Shown one piece after another: positions 54,893 through 63,593 of a stretch of DNA of 64,000 nt. Under the pieces are notes generated by a model that had not been told where the DNA came from, did no database searches, and worked only from the letters and a program-made list of their open reading frames with translations. The stretch comes from Acidisoma sp965199065 (GTDB taxonomy: Bacteria; Pseudomonadota; Alphaproteobacteria; Acetobacterales; Acetobacteraceae), in the NCBI RefSeq assembly GCF_965199065.1, contig NZ_CBDAQN010000001.1, positions 62,001 to 126,000 of the forward strand. The letters run 5' to 3'. The translations under genes were made by a program, and so were the position numbers. Position 1 is the first letter of the stretch, and each line of letters starts with the position of its first letter.

Positions 54893-55744
54893 TTGCGACA
54901 CATCTCCCGCTCCATCGCCGCAGCCGCGACGGTGCTCATCCTCTCCCCACTGGCCGCTCACGCACAAAGCAGCCAGCCGGGATGGTTCCTGCCCAGCCAG
55001 TCAGGCGGCGGCGCGCAACAACGGGCGCCCTCGGAAGGGCATGCCGTTCGCCACAGCGTTCGTCTGCCCGATCTCGGGCCGCCTATTCCGGCGACGCCCA
55101 AGCCTGAGCCCGCGGCTGAGGCTGCGGCGGAGGCCCAGGCCAATGCACCAATCCCCAGCCTGCCGCCGCTGATCCACGAAAATCCGCCGCCGGCGCCGAT
55201 CATCGGCGTCATTGGCGTGCCCGACGTATTGCAGGCCTCGACCGCCGCCCAAGGCGTCGACAAGGAGATCCAGAAGCGTCGGTCGGCGCTGACGGCGGAG
55301 GCACAGAGGGAACAGGAGCTTTGGCGGCGAACCCAGGAGGCGCTGGCCGACCCGCGGGCGCACCTGGCCCCCGATGAGCTTCGGGCACGGGAGATGCAGC
55401 TGCAGAGCCGGATCGCCAGCGACCAGCTGGCCTTCCGCAACCAGGAAGCCCGCATTCAGGCAGCCGCCCAGGTGGCGCTTGGCCAGATCGAGCGGACGCT
55501 GATCGCGGTCATCCGCCAGGTAGCGACAAGCCGCGGCATGAACCTCGTTCTCCATCGCGCTCAGGTCGCGCTGAACATGAACAACTTCGACATCACTGAT
55601 GAGGTGACGAAGCAGCTCAACCAGGTGCTGCCGTCGGTCACCGTTCCGCCGGATGCAGCTTTCGCCAATGTCACCGCGGCGTCGCTTCAGGCGCAGCAGC
55701 AACAGCAGGGTCAGCAAGGTCAGCAGGGTCAGCAGGGACAGTAA
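54893..55744 (+). CDS. OmpH/Skp-family periplasmic chaperone
   Basis: A 283-residue exported protein in the Skp position after bamA. Signal peptide ends AAHAQ; a Pro/Ala/Glu-rich stretch (to about 105) leads to the OmpH domain (about 108-245: IIGVIGVPDVLQAST, then long helices with KEIQKRRSALTAEAQREQEL). E. coli Skp is about 160 residues, so the N-terminal spacer and the Gln/Gly-rich end (QQGQQGQQGQ) are extra. It guides unfolded outer-membrane proteins to BamA. The start is probably TTG 54893, which makes the signal peptide complete. Confidence 0.88.
   Translation: MRHISRSIAAAATVLILSPLAAHAQSSQPGWFLPSQSGGGAQQRAPSEGHAVRHSVRLPDLGPPIPATPKPEPAAEAAAEAQANAPIPSLPPLIHENPPPAPIIGVIGVPDVLQASTAAQGVDKEIQKRRSALTAEAQREQELWRRTQEALADPRAHLAPDELRAREMQLQSRIASDQLAFRNQEARIQAAAQVALGQIERTLIAVIRQVATSRGMNLVLHRAQVALNMNNFDITDEVTKQLNQVLPSVTVPPDAAFANVTAASLQAQQQQQGQQGQQGQQGQ
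55694..55740 (+). repeat. 9-bp Gln-Gly repeats at the end of the OmpH gene
   Basis: CAGCAGGGT-type 9-base units repeat at least four times, coding for GQQ at the C terminus of the OmpH-like protein. They follow an alternating CAG/CAA run. Slippage here would lengthen or shorten the tail without frameshift. Confidence 0.75.
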
Positions 55745-55750
55745 GCCTTG

Positions 55751-56818
55751 ATGAACCCCGTCGCAGGGGACCCGCGCTTTTTCGAGCGTGCGGGCCCCTT
55801 CACGCTCAGCCAGGTCGCCGAGGCGATCGGCCAGTCCGCCGCAGGCCTGCCGGGGGAGCGTGTTTTCAACGGCGTGGCCCCTCTGCAGACAGCAGGTCCG
55901 CAGCAGATCAGTTTCCTCACCAACCGCCAGTACAGCGCGGCTCTGGCGGAGACGACAGCGGGTGCCGTGCTTCTGGAGCCGAAGCTTGCACACCTCGTTC
56001 CCTCCGGAACCCTCGCCTTGGTATCGGATCGGCCGGTTCTTGCATGGGCACAGGTGGCAGCCCTGTTCCACCCGCGGCCGGCGCTGAACCCCGGTATCCA
56101 TCCGACGGCCGTCGTCGAGCCCTCGGCGCGCGTCGCGGCGGACGTGGAGATCGGACCGCTTTCGGTCGTGGGAGCAAGGGCCGAGATCGGCCCGCGTTGC
56201 CGCATCGGCCCGCTTGTGTCCATCGGTGAAGGGGTGGTCATCGGTGCGGACAGCCGGATCGGCTCGCACGTCTCGATCAGCCACAGCCTCATCGGCGAGC
56301 GCGTATACATTTTGCCGGGCGCCCGGTTGGGCCAGGATGGCTTTGGTTTCGATCCGACACCGACGCCGACCGGTTTCGTCACGGTGCCGCAACTCGGCCG
56401 GGTGGTCATCGAAGACGATGTGGAAATCGGCGCCAACTGCATGATCGACCGTGGTTCGGCGCAGGACACCGTGATCGGCGCTGGCTCGCGGCTCGACAAT
56501 GCGGTGCAGATCGCCCATAACGTGCGGCTTGGTCGGTGCTGCGTGATCGTCTCCCAGGCGGGCATCTCCGGATCCACGACATTGGGCGATTACGTCATGG
56601 TCGCCGGACAGGCAGGGCTGACAGGACACCTCCACATCGGGCAAGGCGCGCGGATAGGAGCGCAGGCCGGCGTGATGACGGATGTCGCGCCCCGCGCATC
56701 AGTGGTTGGAAGCCCCGCTGAGCCCGTTCGCGAGTTTTTTCGGCAGGTCGCGTTCCTGCGCCGGATGATGCGGCGGGACCAAGCGGCCAAACATGAGACG
56801 GACGCAGGCCAGGGCTGA
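55751..56818 (+). CDS. lpxD: UDP-3-O-(3-hydroxyacyl)glucosamine N-acyltransferase
   Basis: A 355-residue left-handed beta-helix acyltransferase, third step of lipid A synthesis. The N-terminal uridine-binding domain (about 1-110, with LSQVAEAIGQ and ISFLTNRQYSAAL) is followed by hexapeptide repeats. The catalytic His lies in VQIAHNVRLG, and IDRGSAQDTVIGAG is the usual substrate strand. Length equals the family norm. Its stop shares one base with the fabZ start. Confidence 0.96.
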   Translation: MNPVAGDPRFFERAGPFTLSQVAEAIGQSAAGLPGERVFNGVAPLQTAGPQQISFLTNRQYSAALAETTAGAVLLEPKLAHLVPSGTLALVSDRPVLAWAQVAALFHPRPALNPGIHPTAVVEPSARVAADVEIGPLSVVGARAEIGPRCRIGPLVSIGEGVVIGADSRIGSHVSISHSLIGERVYILPGARLGQDGFGFDPTPTPTGFVTVPQLGRVVIEDDVEIGANCMIDRGSAQDTVIGAGSRLDNAVQIAHNVRLGRCCVIVSQAGISGSTTLGDYVMVAGQAGLTGHLHIGQGARIGAQAGVMTDVAPRASVVGSPAEPVREFFRQVAFLRRMMRRDQAAKHETDAGQG

Positions 56819-57318
56819 TGGATGCAGAGACGGATCACGGGCACACCTTGACGGATGAGACCCACGAGAAGCTGGCAGTCGACATCGCCGGCATCATGCG
56901 GGCGATCCCGCACCGCTACCCCTTCCTTCTGATCGACCGGGTCGTCGACCTCGTCAAGAATGTTTCCGCCATCGGCATTAAAAACGTGTCGATCAACGAG
57001 GCATTTTTCCAAGGCCATTTCCCGGGTCACCCGGTGATGCCCGGCGTTCTGATCATCGAGAGCATGGCCCAGACCGCGGCCGTGCTTGTGGTGGAGACGC
57101 TCGGCGACCACGCCCGCGGCAAGGTCGTCTACTTCATGTCAGTCGAGAGCGCGAAGTTCCGCCGTCCGGTCATACCCGGCGACCAGGTTCAGGTGCATGT
57201 TGTGAAGCTGCGTCATCGCGGGAACGTCTGGAAGTTTCATGCGATCGCGCGAGTGGACGGCGCCTCCGTGGCGGAAGCCACCTATGCGGCAATGATCATG
57301 GATCGCGTAGGATCGTGA
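56818..57318 (+). CDS. fabZ: 3-hydroxyacyl-ACP dehydratase FabZ
   Basis: A 166-residue hotdog-fold dehydratase of fatty acid elongation. The catalytic His and Glu are in GHFPGHPVMPGVLIIESMAQ. The signatures AIPHRYPFLLIDRV and VYFMSVESAKFRRPV are typical. An N-terminal extension of about 18 residues precedes the family start. It competes with LpxA for 3-hydroxyacyl-ACP, and co-transcription with lpxD and lpxA is the rule. It overlaps lpxA by four bases. Confidence 0.97.
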   Translation: MDAETDHGHTLTDETHEKLAVDIAGIMRAIPHRYPFLLIDRVVDLVKNVSAIGIKNVSINEAFFQGHFPGHPVMPGVLIIESMAQTAAVLVVETLGDHARGKVVYFMSVESAKFRRPVIPGDQVQVHVVKLRHRGNVWKFHAIARVDGASVAEATYAAMIMDRVGS

Positions 57319-58130
57319 CCGGCATCCACCCGGCGGCAATCGTCGAGGAAGGGGCCTTCATCGGGCAAGGGGTCGAGATCGGTCCCTGGTGCCATGTCGG
57401 CGCCGATGCGGTGCTGGAAGACGGCGTTCGTCTCATTTCGCATGTCGTGGTCGATGGGCATACGCGCATCGGCGCCGGCTCGACCCTCTACCCATTCGCG
57501 AGCGTCGGCCTGCCGCCGCAGGATCTGAAGTATCGCGGGGAGCCGACCCGCTGCGAGATCGGCACCGGCACCCAAATCCGCGAGCACTGCACGATCCACC
57601 GCGGCACGACGACGGGCAGCGGCGTGACGCGCGTCGGGGCGAAATGCCTGCTGATGGCGGTGGTCCATGTGGCGCACGACTGCACGCTCGGCGACGGCGT
57701 CATCATCGCGAACAACGTCGTGATGGGCGGCCATGTCACCATCGATGATGGAGCGGTGATCGGGGGCAGCGCGGCGCTGCATCAATTCGTTCGCATCGGA
57801 CGCGGCGCCATGGTGGGCGGCGTGTCCGGCGTCGAGGCCGATGTGATCCCGTTCGGCCTGGTGATGGGCAACCGCGCCCGGCTGACCGGACTGAACATCA
57901 TCGGGTTGCGCCGCCGGGGGGTGGAGCCCGCAGGCATCCGCACGCTGCGGGCCGCCTTCCGCCTGATGTTCCGTCATGAGGGTGTGTTCGCTGCCCGGCT
58001 GGCCGAGACACGGATGCGCTACGGCAACGACCCCATCGTCGCCGAAATCCTCGCTTTCATCGAGGCGCCGAGCAAGCGCGGTCTGATCCGGCGGAACAGC
58101 CGCGCGGTCGAGACCGACGACGCGGCCTGA
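57315..58130 (+). CDS. lpxA: Acyl-ACP-UDP-N-acetylglucosamine O-acyltransferase
   Basis: A 271-residue trimeric hexapeptide-repeat enzyme, first step of lipid A synthesis. Repeats start at IHPAAIVEEGAFIG; the catalytic His is in LLMAVVHVAHDCTLG, and YSLHQFVRIG-type sequence appears as AALHQFVRIGRGAM. The C-terminal helical domain (NIIGLRRRGVEPAGIRTLRA) is complete. The start is GTG 57315, overlapping the fabZ stop. Confidence 0.96.
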   Translation: MTGIHPAAIVEEGAFIGQGVEIGPWCHVGADAVLEDGVRLISHVVVDGHTRIGAGSTLYPFASVGLPPQDLKYRGEPTRCEIGTGTQIREHCTIHRGTTTGSGVTRVGAKCLLMAVVHVAHDCTLGDGVIIANNVVMGGHVTIDDGAVIGGSAALHQFVRIGRGAMVGGVSGVEADVIPFGLVMGNRARLTGLNIIGLRRRGVEPAGIRTLRAAFRLMFRHEGVFAARLAETRMRYGNDPIVAEILAFIEAPSKRGLIRRNSRAVETDDAA

Positions 58131-58139
58131 CTTTCCGCC

Positions 58140-58970
58140 GTGACGGCGACACTCGGCATCATCGCGGGGAGCGGGCTGCTTCCGGCCCATGTGGCGCGTG
58201 CGGCCCAGGCGGCGGGACGAGACGTGTTCATCGTCGGCCTCGAAGGCCATGCGGAGCCCGCGCTGCTTGCGCCCTTTCCCCACGCGTTCATGCGAATGGG
58301 CGCCGCTGCCCGCATGCTCTCCGTGCTTCGCGAGAAAGGCTGCCGCGACCTCGTGCTCGTCGGGCCGGTCAAGCGGCCGTCGTTCCGCGACCTGCGACCC
58401 GATGCCGACGGGATGCGGCTGGTCGCACGGATCGGCCGCGCCGCATTCGGCGGCGACGACGGGCTGCTGAAAGCGGTGATCCGCGTGCTCGGCGAGGAAG
58501 GATTTCGGGTCCTTGGCGCGCATGAGGTACTGGGCGGCCTGGTCGGACGCTCCGGGCTGCTGACCAGAATCGCGCCGGATGAACAGGCGCAGGCGGACAT
58601 CGCACGAGGCATCGCGGTATGCCGGGCTCTGGGTTCCGCGGATGTAGGACAGGGCTGCGTTGTGCAGGCCGGTATCGTGCTGGCGGTCGAGGCGGTGGAG
58701 GGCACGGACGCCATGCTGTCGCGCTGCGGTCCGCTGGCCTGGCCCGGACCGGGGGGTGTTCTCGTCAAGCTGGTCAAACCGGGACAGGACCGCCGGGCCG
58801 ATCTGCCGACCATCGGCGCGCAAACGGTGCGCGGCGCGGTCGCCGCCGGTTTGCGCGGCCTGGCGTTCGAAGGCGGCGGCACGATCATCATGGACCGCGA
58901 CGCCATGATCGCAGCCGCGGATGGAGCCGGCTTCTTCATCATCGGCCTGGGCCCGGACGCACTGTCGTAA
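58140..58970 (+). CDS. lpxI: UDP-2,3-diacylglucosamine pyrophosphatase LpxI
   Basis: A 276-residue LpxI (DUF1009) protein, the alphaproteobacterial replacement for LpxH that makes lipid X. It begins LGIIAGSGLLPAHVARAAQA, and the catalytic-domain segments DVGQGCVVQAGIVLAVEAVE, GTDAML and KPGQDRRADLPTIGAQT are diagnostic, including the Asp near the end of the last block. The start is GTG 58140, nine bases after lpxA. In many relatives lpxB follows; here it does not, and the gene ends 140 bases before gloA. Confidence 0.94.
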   Translation: MTATLGIIAGSGLLPAHVARAAQAAGRDVFIVGLEGHAEPALLAPFPHAFMRMGAAARMLSVLREKGCRDLVLVGPVKRPSFRDLRPDADGMRLVARIGRAAFGGDDGLLKAVIRVLGEEGFRVLGAHEVLGGLVGRSGLLTRIAPDEQAQADIARGIAVCRALGSADVGQGCVVQAGIVLAVEAVEGTDAMLSRCGPLAWPGPGGVLVKLVKPGQDRRADLPTIGAQTVRGAVAAGLRGLAFEGGGTIIMDRDAMIAAADGAGFFIIGLGPDALS

Positions 58971-59110
58971 ACTTGCGCGTGGGCCTGCACGGCGCGCCAC
59001 CCGACTTGGCAGGCGGTGCCGATGGCATCATCTTGCGGCTGTGCCCTCGCCCGAGCGCACCATTTCACACAAGCCACCAGACATCGAAATCCGCAAAAGG
59101 AGCAACTGCC

Positions 59111-59512
59111 ATGAGCGCGAGCCAGGACTTCAAGTATCTGCATACCATGCTGCGCGTCGGCGATCTGGAGCGCAGCATCCGCTTCTATTCCGAGAACCTC
59201 GGGATGTCCGAAATTCGCCGCGCGGATGTTCCCGACGGCGAATATACCCTTGTGTTCCTCGGTTACGGCGACGAGAGCACGAACACGGTCCTCGAACTCA
59301 CCTACAACTATGGGGTGAACCATTACGAAATGGGGACGGCGTTCGGCCACCTCGCCCTCGGGGTGTCCGACATCTACGCCACCTGCGAGAAGCTGCGTGC
59401 CGCGGGCGCCAAGATCTCCCGCGAGCCGGGGCCGGTGAAGTTCGGCACCACGGTGATCGCGTTCATCGAAGATCCGGACGGCTACAAGATCGAGCTCATC
59501 GAGCGCCACTGA
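59111..59512 (+). CDS. gloA: Lactoylglutathione lyase (glyoxalase I)
   Basis: A 133-residue glyoxalase I that turns the methylglyoxal-glutathione adduct into S-lactoylglutathione. The metal ligands are visible in order: His in YLHTMLRVGDLERS, Glu in VLELTYNYG, His in FGHLALGV and Glu in KIELIERH, a set typical of the short Ni-dependent bacterial enzymes. AAGGAG lies about ten bases before the ATG. A perfect 14-bp hairpin follows the stop. It is probably its own unit between lpxI and nrdJ. Confidence 0.96.
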   Translation: MSASQDFKYLHTMLRVGDLERSIRFYSENLGMSEIRRADVPDGEYTLVFLGYGDESTNTVLELTYNYGVNHYEMGTAFGHLALGVSDIYATCEKLRAAGAKISREPGPVKFGTTVIAFIEDPDGYKIELIERH

Positions 59513-59527
59513 TCATCCATCTGAGAA

Positions 59528-59559
59528 GCGGCATCTGCGGGTTGTCCCGCAGATGCCGC
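59528..59559 (+). terminator. Perfect 14-bp hairpin after gloA
   Basis: GCGGCATCTGCGGG, a four-base loop and its exact complement lie 16 bases after the gloA stop. There is no T-run downstream, so it may be a rho-independent-like stop of low-T type or an mRNA end stabiliser. The further 340 bases up to nrdJ contain no gene. Confidence 0.55.
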
Positions 59560-59797
59560 ATGTCCGCCATGCGCGTCACGGCCCGCGATGCGGCGGCTGC
59601 GTCAAGGACGCCCGATAGAGCCCGAAGCCTGAACGATATTGGCGGGGGCACGAGTCGGGGCGGGTGCCGCGCTATGGTCCCAGAAGCACCTCGGCATGAA
59701 GTCGGCGAGGAGGCGATTCGTGTTCTCCTCAGGTCCAGCTTCGGCGTAACTTCTGACCGGCCGGCAAGAGCTGCGCGAGCGTCGCCACCCTGTCAAC

Positions 59798-59843
59798 AGC
59801 AACATCTTGTTGCGGCGGGGAGTGCCACCCACTAGATTTGGTT
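59798..59843 (+). promoter_or_regulatory. Two candidate NrdR boxes upstream of nrdJ
   Basis: Cores CAACATCTTG (59800-59809) and CTAGATTTGG (59832-59841) match the ten central bases of the NrdR box at 8 and 7 positions. They are 32 bases apart, the three-turn spacing expected of paired NrdR sites. The outer bases match poorly. I see no cobalamin riboswitch in this 390-base region. Confidence 0.35.
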
Positions 59844-59902
59844 ATCGGTTTGGTCCCTGTGGGCCGACTGCCACGCCAAACGGCTTGAACGAGGACCATC
59901 GC

Positions 59903-62900
59903 ATGCGCTTTGAGCGGGAACTGACTACCGATGCCGAAGGTCGCTACGGCGACATCGAGTTCGTCCGCGCCACGAGCGAAATTCGTAATCCTGATGGTTC
60001 GGTCATCTTTCGCCTTGCAGATATCGAGGTGCCGAAACCTTGGTCGCAGGTCGCTTGCGACATCCTCGCGCAAAAGTATTTCCGGAAGGCCGGCATCCCG
60101 GCAGCGCTGAAGCCGGTCGATGAGCCAGGCGTGCCCGCTTGGCTGCGCCGCCATGTAGCTGACCGGCAAGCGCTGGACGCCATGCCGGAAGCAGAGCGGT
60201 CGGTCGGTGAAACCACGGCCAAGCAGGTCTTCGACCGGATGGCCGGCACCTGGACCTACTGGGGCTGGAAGGGCGGCTACTTCGATAGCGAGGCCGACGC
60301 CCGCGCGTTCCGCGACGAACTCTGCTTCATGCTCGCCCGCCAGATGGTGGCGCCGAACTCGCCGCAATGGTTCAACACCGGCCTGCACTGGGCCTATGGC
60401 ATCGACGGCCCGGCACAGGGTCATTTCTACGTCGATCCGGCGACCCGCAAAGTGGTCGAATCCACCAGCGCCTATGAGCACCCGCAACCGCACGCCTGCT
60501 TCATCCAGTCCGTCGCCGACGACCTCGTGAACGAGGGCGGCATCATGGATCTTTGGGTGCGCGAGGCGCGGCTGTTCAAATACGGCTCGGGAACCGGCTC
60601 CAACTTCTCTAAGCTGCGTGGCGACGGCGAGAAGCTCTCGGGCGGCGGGCGTTCGTCGGGCCTGATGAGCTTCCTCAAGATCGGAGACCGCGCGGCGGGC
60701 GCCATCAAGTCGGGCGGCACGACACGTCGCGCCGCGAAGATGGTCTCGGTCGATGTCGATCATCCGGATATCGAGGCCTATGTCGACTGGAAGGTCATCG
60801 AGGAGCAGAAGGTCGCGGCGCTGGTCGCGGGTTCCAAGATGACGAAGCGGCAGCTGGATGCGGTGATGGCCGCTTGCCGGGAGGCCGCTCCCGACCTCGG
60901 CGAGGCCGCCTACGACGTGGCGCGCAACCCAGCGCTGAAGGCCGCCGTCCGCCGTGCCCGCGATTGCGCGATCCCCGAGAACTACGTCCGCCGCGCCATC
61001 GACGCCGCGAAGAACGGTGAGGAGAGCTTCAATTTCCGCACCTACGACACCGACTGGGACAGCGAGGCCTACCTCACCGTCGCCGGCCAGAACTCGAACA
61101 ACTCCGTTCGGCTGACCAACGAGTTCGTCCAGCGTGTGCTCGACGACGGCGCCTGGGATCTCATCCGCCGCACGGACGGACGTGTGCACAAGACGCTGCC
61201 GGCACGGGCGCTCTGGGACAAGATTGGCGCGGCCGCCTGGGCCTCCGCCGATCCCGGCGTGCAGTACGACACCACCATCAACGAGTGGCACACCTGCCCG
61301 GCAGGTGGACGCATCAACGCGTCCAACCCCTGCTCGGAATACATGTTCCTCGACGACACGGCCTGCAATCTGGCGTCCCTTAACCTGCTCGCCTTCCGCC
61401 GGGACGACGGCCACTTCGAGACCGCGCTGTTCACGCATTGCACGCGCATCTGGACCGTGGTGCTCGAAATCTCGGTGCTGATGGCGCAGTTCCCGTCGCG
61501 TGAGATCGCACGCCTGTCCTATGACTACCGTACTCTCGGGCTGGGCTATGCCAATCTCGGCGGCCTGCTGATGGCGGCCGGGCTGCCCTACGACAGCGAT
61601 GAAGGGCGCTCGATCGCGGCGGCTGTCAGCGCCGTGATGACCGGCGTCGCCTATCGCACGTCGGCGGAGATGGCGGCGCAACTGGGGCCGTTCCCCGGCT
61701 TCGCGGCCAATCGCGAACCGATGCTGCGCGTGATCCGCAACCATCGCCGGGCTGCGATGGGTGGGTCCGAGCCGTATGAGGAGCTGACGGTCGCACCAGT
61801 GCCGTTCATCCGCGCGCAATGCCCCGATGCGGGACTCGCCGGTGCCGTGGCGGACGTATGGAATGAGGCGCTGGCGATGGGCGAGGCTCATGGCTATCGC
61901 AACGCGCAGGTGAGTGTTGTCGCGCCGACCGGCACCATCGGCCTCGTCATGGATTGCGACACCACCGGCATCGAGCCCGACTTCGCGCTCGTGAAGTTCA
62001 AGAAGCTGGCGGGCGGCGGCTACTTCAAGATCATCAACCGCATCGTCCCGGAAGCGTTGAAGACGCTCGGCTATAACCCGGCGCAGGTCGACCGCATCAT
62101 CCGCTACGCGGTCGGGCATGGCACGCTCGTGGGCTCTCCCGGCGTCAGCCATCAGGCGCTGATCGCCAAGGGTTTCGGCTCCGCCGACATCGCGAAGGTC
62201 GAGGGCGCGCTTGCCAGTGCCTTCGACATCAAGTTCGTCTTCAACAAGTGGACGCTGGGCGAGGACTTCCTGACGGGTGCGCTGGGCTTCACCTCCGCCG
62301 AGATCGAGCGCCCGCGTTTCGACCTGTTGACGGCGCTGGGCTTCACCCGGGCTCAGATCGAAGCCGCGAACACGTATGTTTGCGGCGCGATGACTTTGGA
62401 GGGCGCCCCGGCGATCGACCCCGCGCACCTGCCGGTGTTCGACTGCGCCAACCCCTGCGGGCGGATCGGCGTTCGGTTCCTTTCCGCGGAAAGCCACATC
62501 CGGATGATGGCGGCGTCACAGCCGTTCATCTCGGGCGCCATCTCCAAGACCATCAACATGCCCAATTCAGCGACGGTTGAGGACTGCAAGCAGGCGTATC
62601 TGCTGTCCTGGCGGCTGGGGCTGAAGGCCAATGCGCTTTATCGCGATGGTTCGAAGCTCAGCCAGCCGCTGTCCTCGCAACTCATCGAGGACGAGGAGGA
62701 GGACGAGGTCCTGGTGGGCCAGCCGGCAACCGCTCAGGCGGTCATGATGGCCGAGCGCATCGTGGAGCGCGTCATCCATCGCGCCGAGCGCCGCCGCCTG
62801 CCGGATCGTCGCAAGGGCTATACGCAGAAGGCGTCGGTCGGTGGCCACAAGGTCTATCTGCGGACGGGCGAGTACGATGACGGCAGCCTCGCCGAGGTTT

Positions 62901-63484
62901 TCATCGACATGCACAAGGAAGGTTCGGCCTTCCGCTCCCTGATGAACAACTTCGCCATCGCGATTTCGATCGGGCTGCAATACGGCGTGCCGCTGGAGGA
63001 GTTTGTGGAGGCCTTCACCTTCACACGCTTCGAGCCTGCCGGGATGGTGCAAGGGAACGAGGCCATCCGCATGGCGACCTCGATCATCGACTACATCTTC
63101 CGCGAACTGGCGATTTCGTATTTGGCCCGAAACGACCTGGCGCATGTCGATCCGGCGGACCTCATGCCGGACACCATCGGTAACGGGGCCTCTGAGGCCA
63201 ATCTCCCGCGTCCAGGAAGCGAGACGGCGGAGCAGGCGCGCTCGGTGCTGGCGGATATCCAGCGTGGGGTGAGCCGCGGGTTCGTGCGCGGCACGATGGG
63301 CGCGCCGTCCGGGCTGATGGCTCAGGCGGTGGCTCCCGGCGAGGATCGGATGAGCCGCATCCGGGAGGCGAAGGTGAAGGGCTATGAGGGCGACAGCTGC
63401 CCGGAGTGCGGCAACTTCACGATGGTGCGGAACGGCACCTGCCTCAAATGCGTGACGTGCGGCGCGACGAGCGGCTGCTCCTAA
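59903..63484 (+). CDS. nrdJ: Adenosylcobalamin-dependent (class II) ribonucleotide reductase
   Basis: A 1193-residue NrdJ that reduces ribonucleotides with a B12-derived radical, with or without oxygen. The radical Cys477 lies in NPCSE with Asn475 and Glu479; the redox pair is Cys199 (HACFIQSV) and Cys488 (TACNLASLNL), exactly 11 residues after Cys477 as in the Thermotoga enzyme. Other core blocks are APNSPQWFNTGLHW, GSGTGSNFSKLRGDGE and VVAPTGTIGLVMDCDTTG. The C-terminal domain (about 970-1090) is shared with the dead paralogue at 32999-34552, and the chain ends in a Zn ribbon (CPECGNF ... CLKCVTCG). The start is ATG 59903. Confidence 0.97.
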   Translation: MRFERELTTDAEGRYGDIEFVRATSEIRNPDGSVIFRLADIEVPKPWSQVACDILAQKYFRKAGIPAALKPVDEPGVPAWLRRHVADRQALDAMPEAERSVGETTAKQVFDRMAGTWTYWGWKGGYFDSEADARAFRDELCFMLARQMVAPNSPQWFNTGLHWAYGIDGPAQGHFYVDPATRKVVESTSAYEHPQPHACFIQSVADDLVNEGGIMDLWVREARLFKYGSGTGSNFSKLRGDGEKLSGGGRSSGLMSFLKIGDRAAGAIKSGGTTRRAAKMVSVDVDHPDIEAYVDWKVIEEQKVAALVAGSKMTKRQLDAVMAACREAAPDLGEAAYDVARNPALKAAVRRARDCAIPENYVRRAIDAAKNGEESFNFRTYDTDWDSEAYLTVAGQNSNNSVRLTNEFVQRVLDDGAWDLIRRTDGRVHKTLPARALWDKIGAAAWASADPGVQYDTTINEWHTCPAGGRINASNPCSEYMFLDDTACNLASLNLLAFRRDDGHFETALFTHCTRIWTVVLEISVLMAQFPSREIARLSYDYRTLGLGYANLGGLLMAAGLPYDSDEGRSIAAAVSAVMTGVAYRTSAEMAAQLGPFPGFAANREPMLRVIRNHRRAAMGGSEPYEELTVAPVPFIRAQCPDAGLAGAVADVWNEALAMGEAHGYRNAQVSVVAPTGTIGLVMDCDTTGIEPDFALVKFKKLAGGGYFKIINRIVPEALKTLGYNPAQVDRIIRYAVGHGTLVGSPGVSHQALIAKGFGSADIAKVEGALASAFDIKFVFNKWTLGEDFLTGALGFTSAEIERPRFDLLTALGFTRAQIEAANTYVCGAMTLEGAPAIDPAHLPVFDCANPCGRIGVRFLSAESHIRMMAASQPFISGAISKTINMPNSATVEDCKQAYLLSWRLGLKANALYRDGSKLSQPLSSQLIEDEEEDEVLVGQPATAQAVMMAERIVERVIHRAERRRLPDRRKGYTQKASVGGHKVYLRTGEYDDGSLAEVFIDMHKEGSAFRSLMNNFAIAISIGLQYGVPLEEFVEAFTFTRFEPAGMVQGNEAIRMATSIIDYIFRELAISYLARNDLAHVDPADLMPDTIGNGASEANLPRPGSETAEQARSVLADIQRGVSRGFVRGTMGAPSGLMAQAVAPGEDRMSRIREAKVKGYEGDSCPECGNFTMVRNGTCLKCVTCGATSGCS

Positions 63485-63540
63485 GGCCGTCGCGAAGGCG
63501 ACTGTGGCGGTCATCTGGCTCTGACGGACGGAAAGTTTTT

Positions 63541-63562
63541 GCTTCTTTTCTCAAAAAGAAGC
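63541..63562 (+). terminator. Terminator after nrdJ
   Basis: GCTTCTTTT and AAAAGAAGC form a perfect 9-bp stem with a four-base loop, 57 bases after the nrdJ stop and preceded by a T-run at 63535-63540. It separates nrdJ from the aldolase gene. Confidence 0.6.
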
Positions 63563-63593
63563 GCTTCTCTTACCAAAGCGAGGAGCCTGCCGG

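Noticed and set aside
59560..59902. A cobalamin riboswitch before the B12-dependent reductase
   Set aside because: I looked for the conserved boxes and found none; only GCCAC-like fragments without the surrounding pattern.
59729..62497. A 922-codon open frame on the minus strand opposite nrdJ
   Set aside because: It lies antisense to a certain NrdJ gene, its product is Arg/His/Asp-rich with no family, and long antisense frames are common in GC-rich genes.
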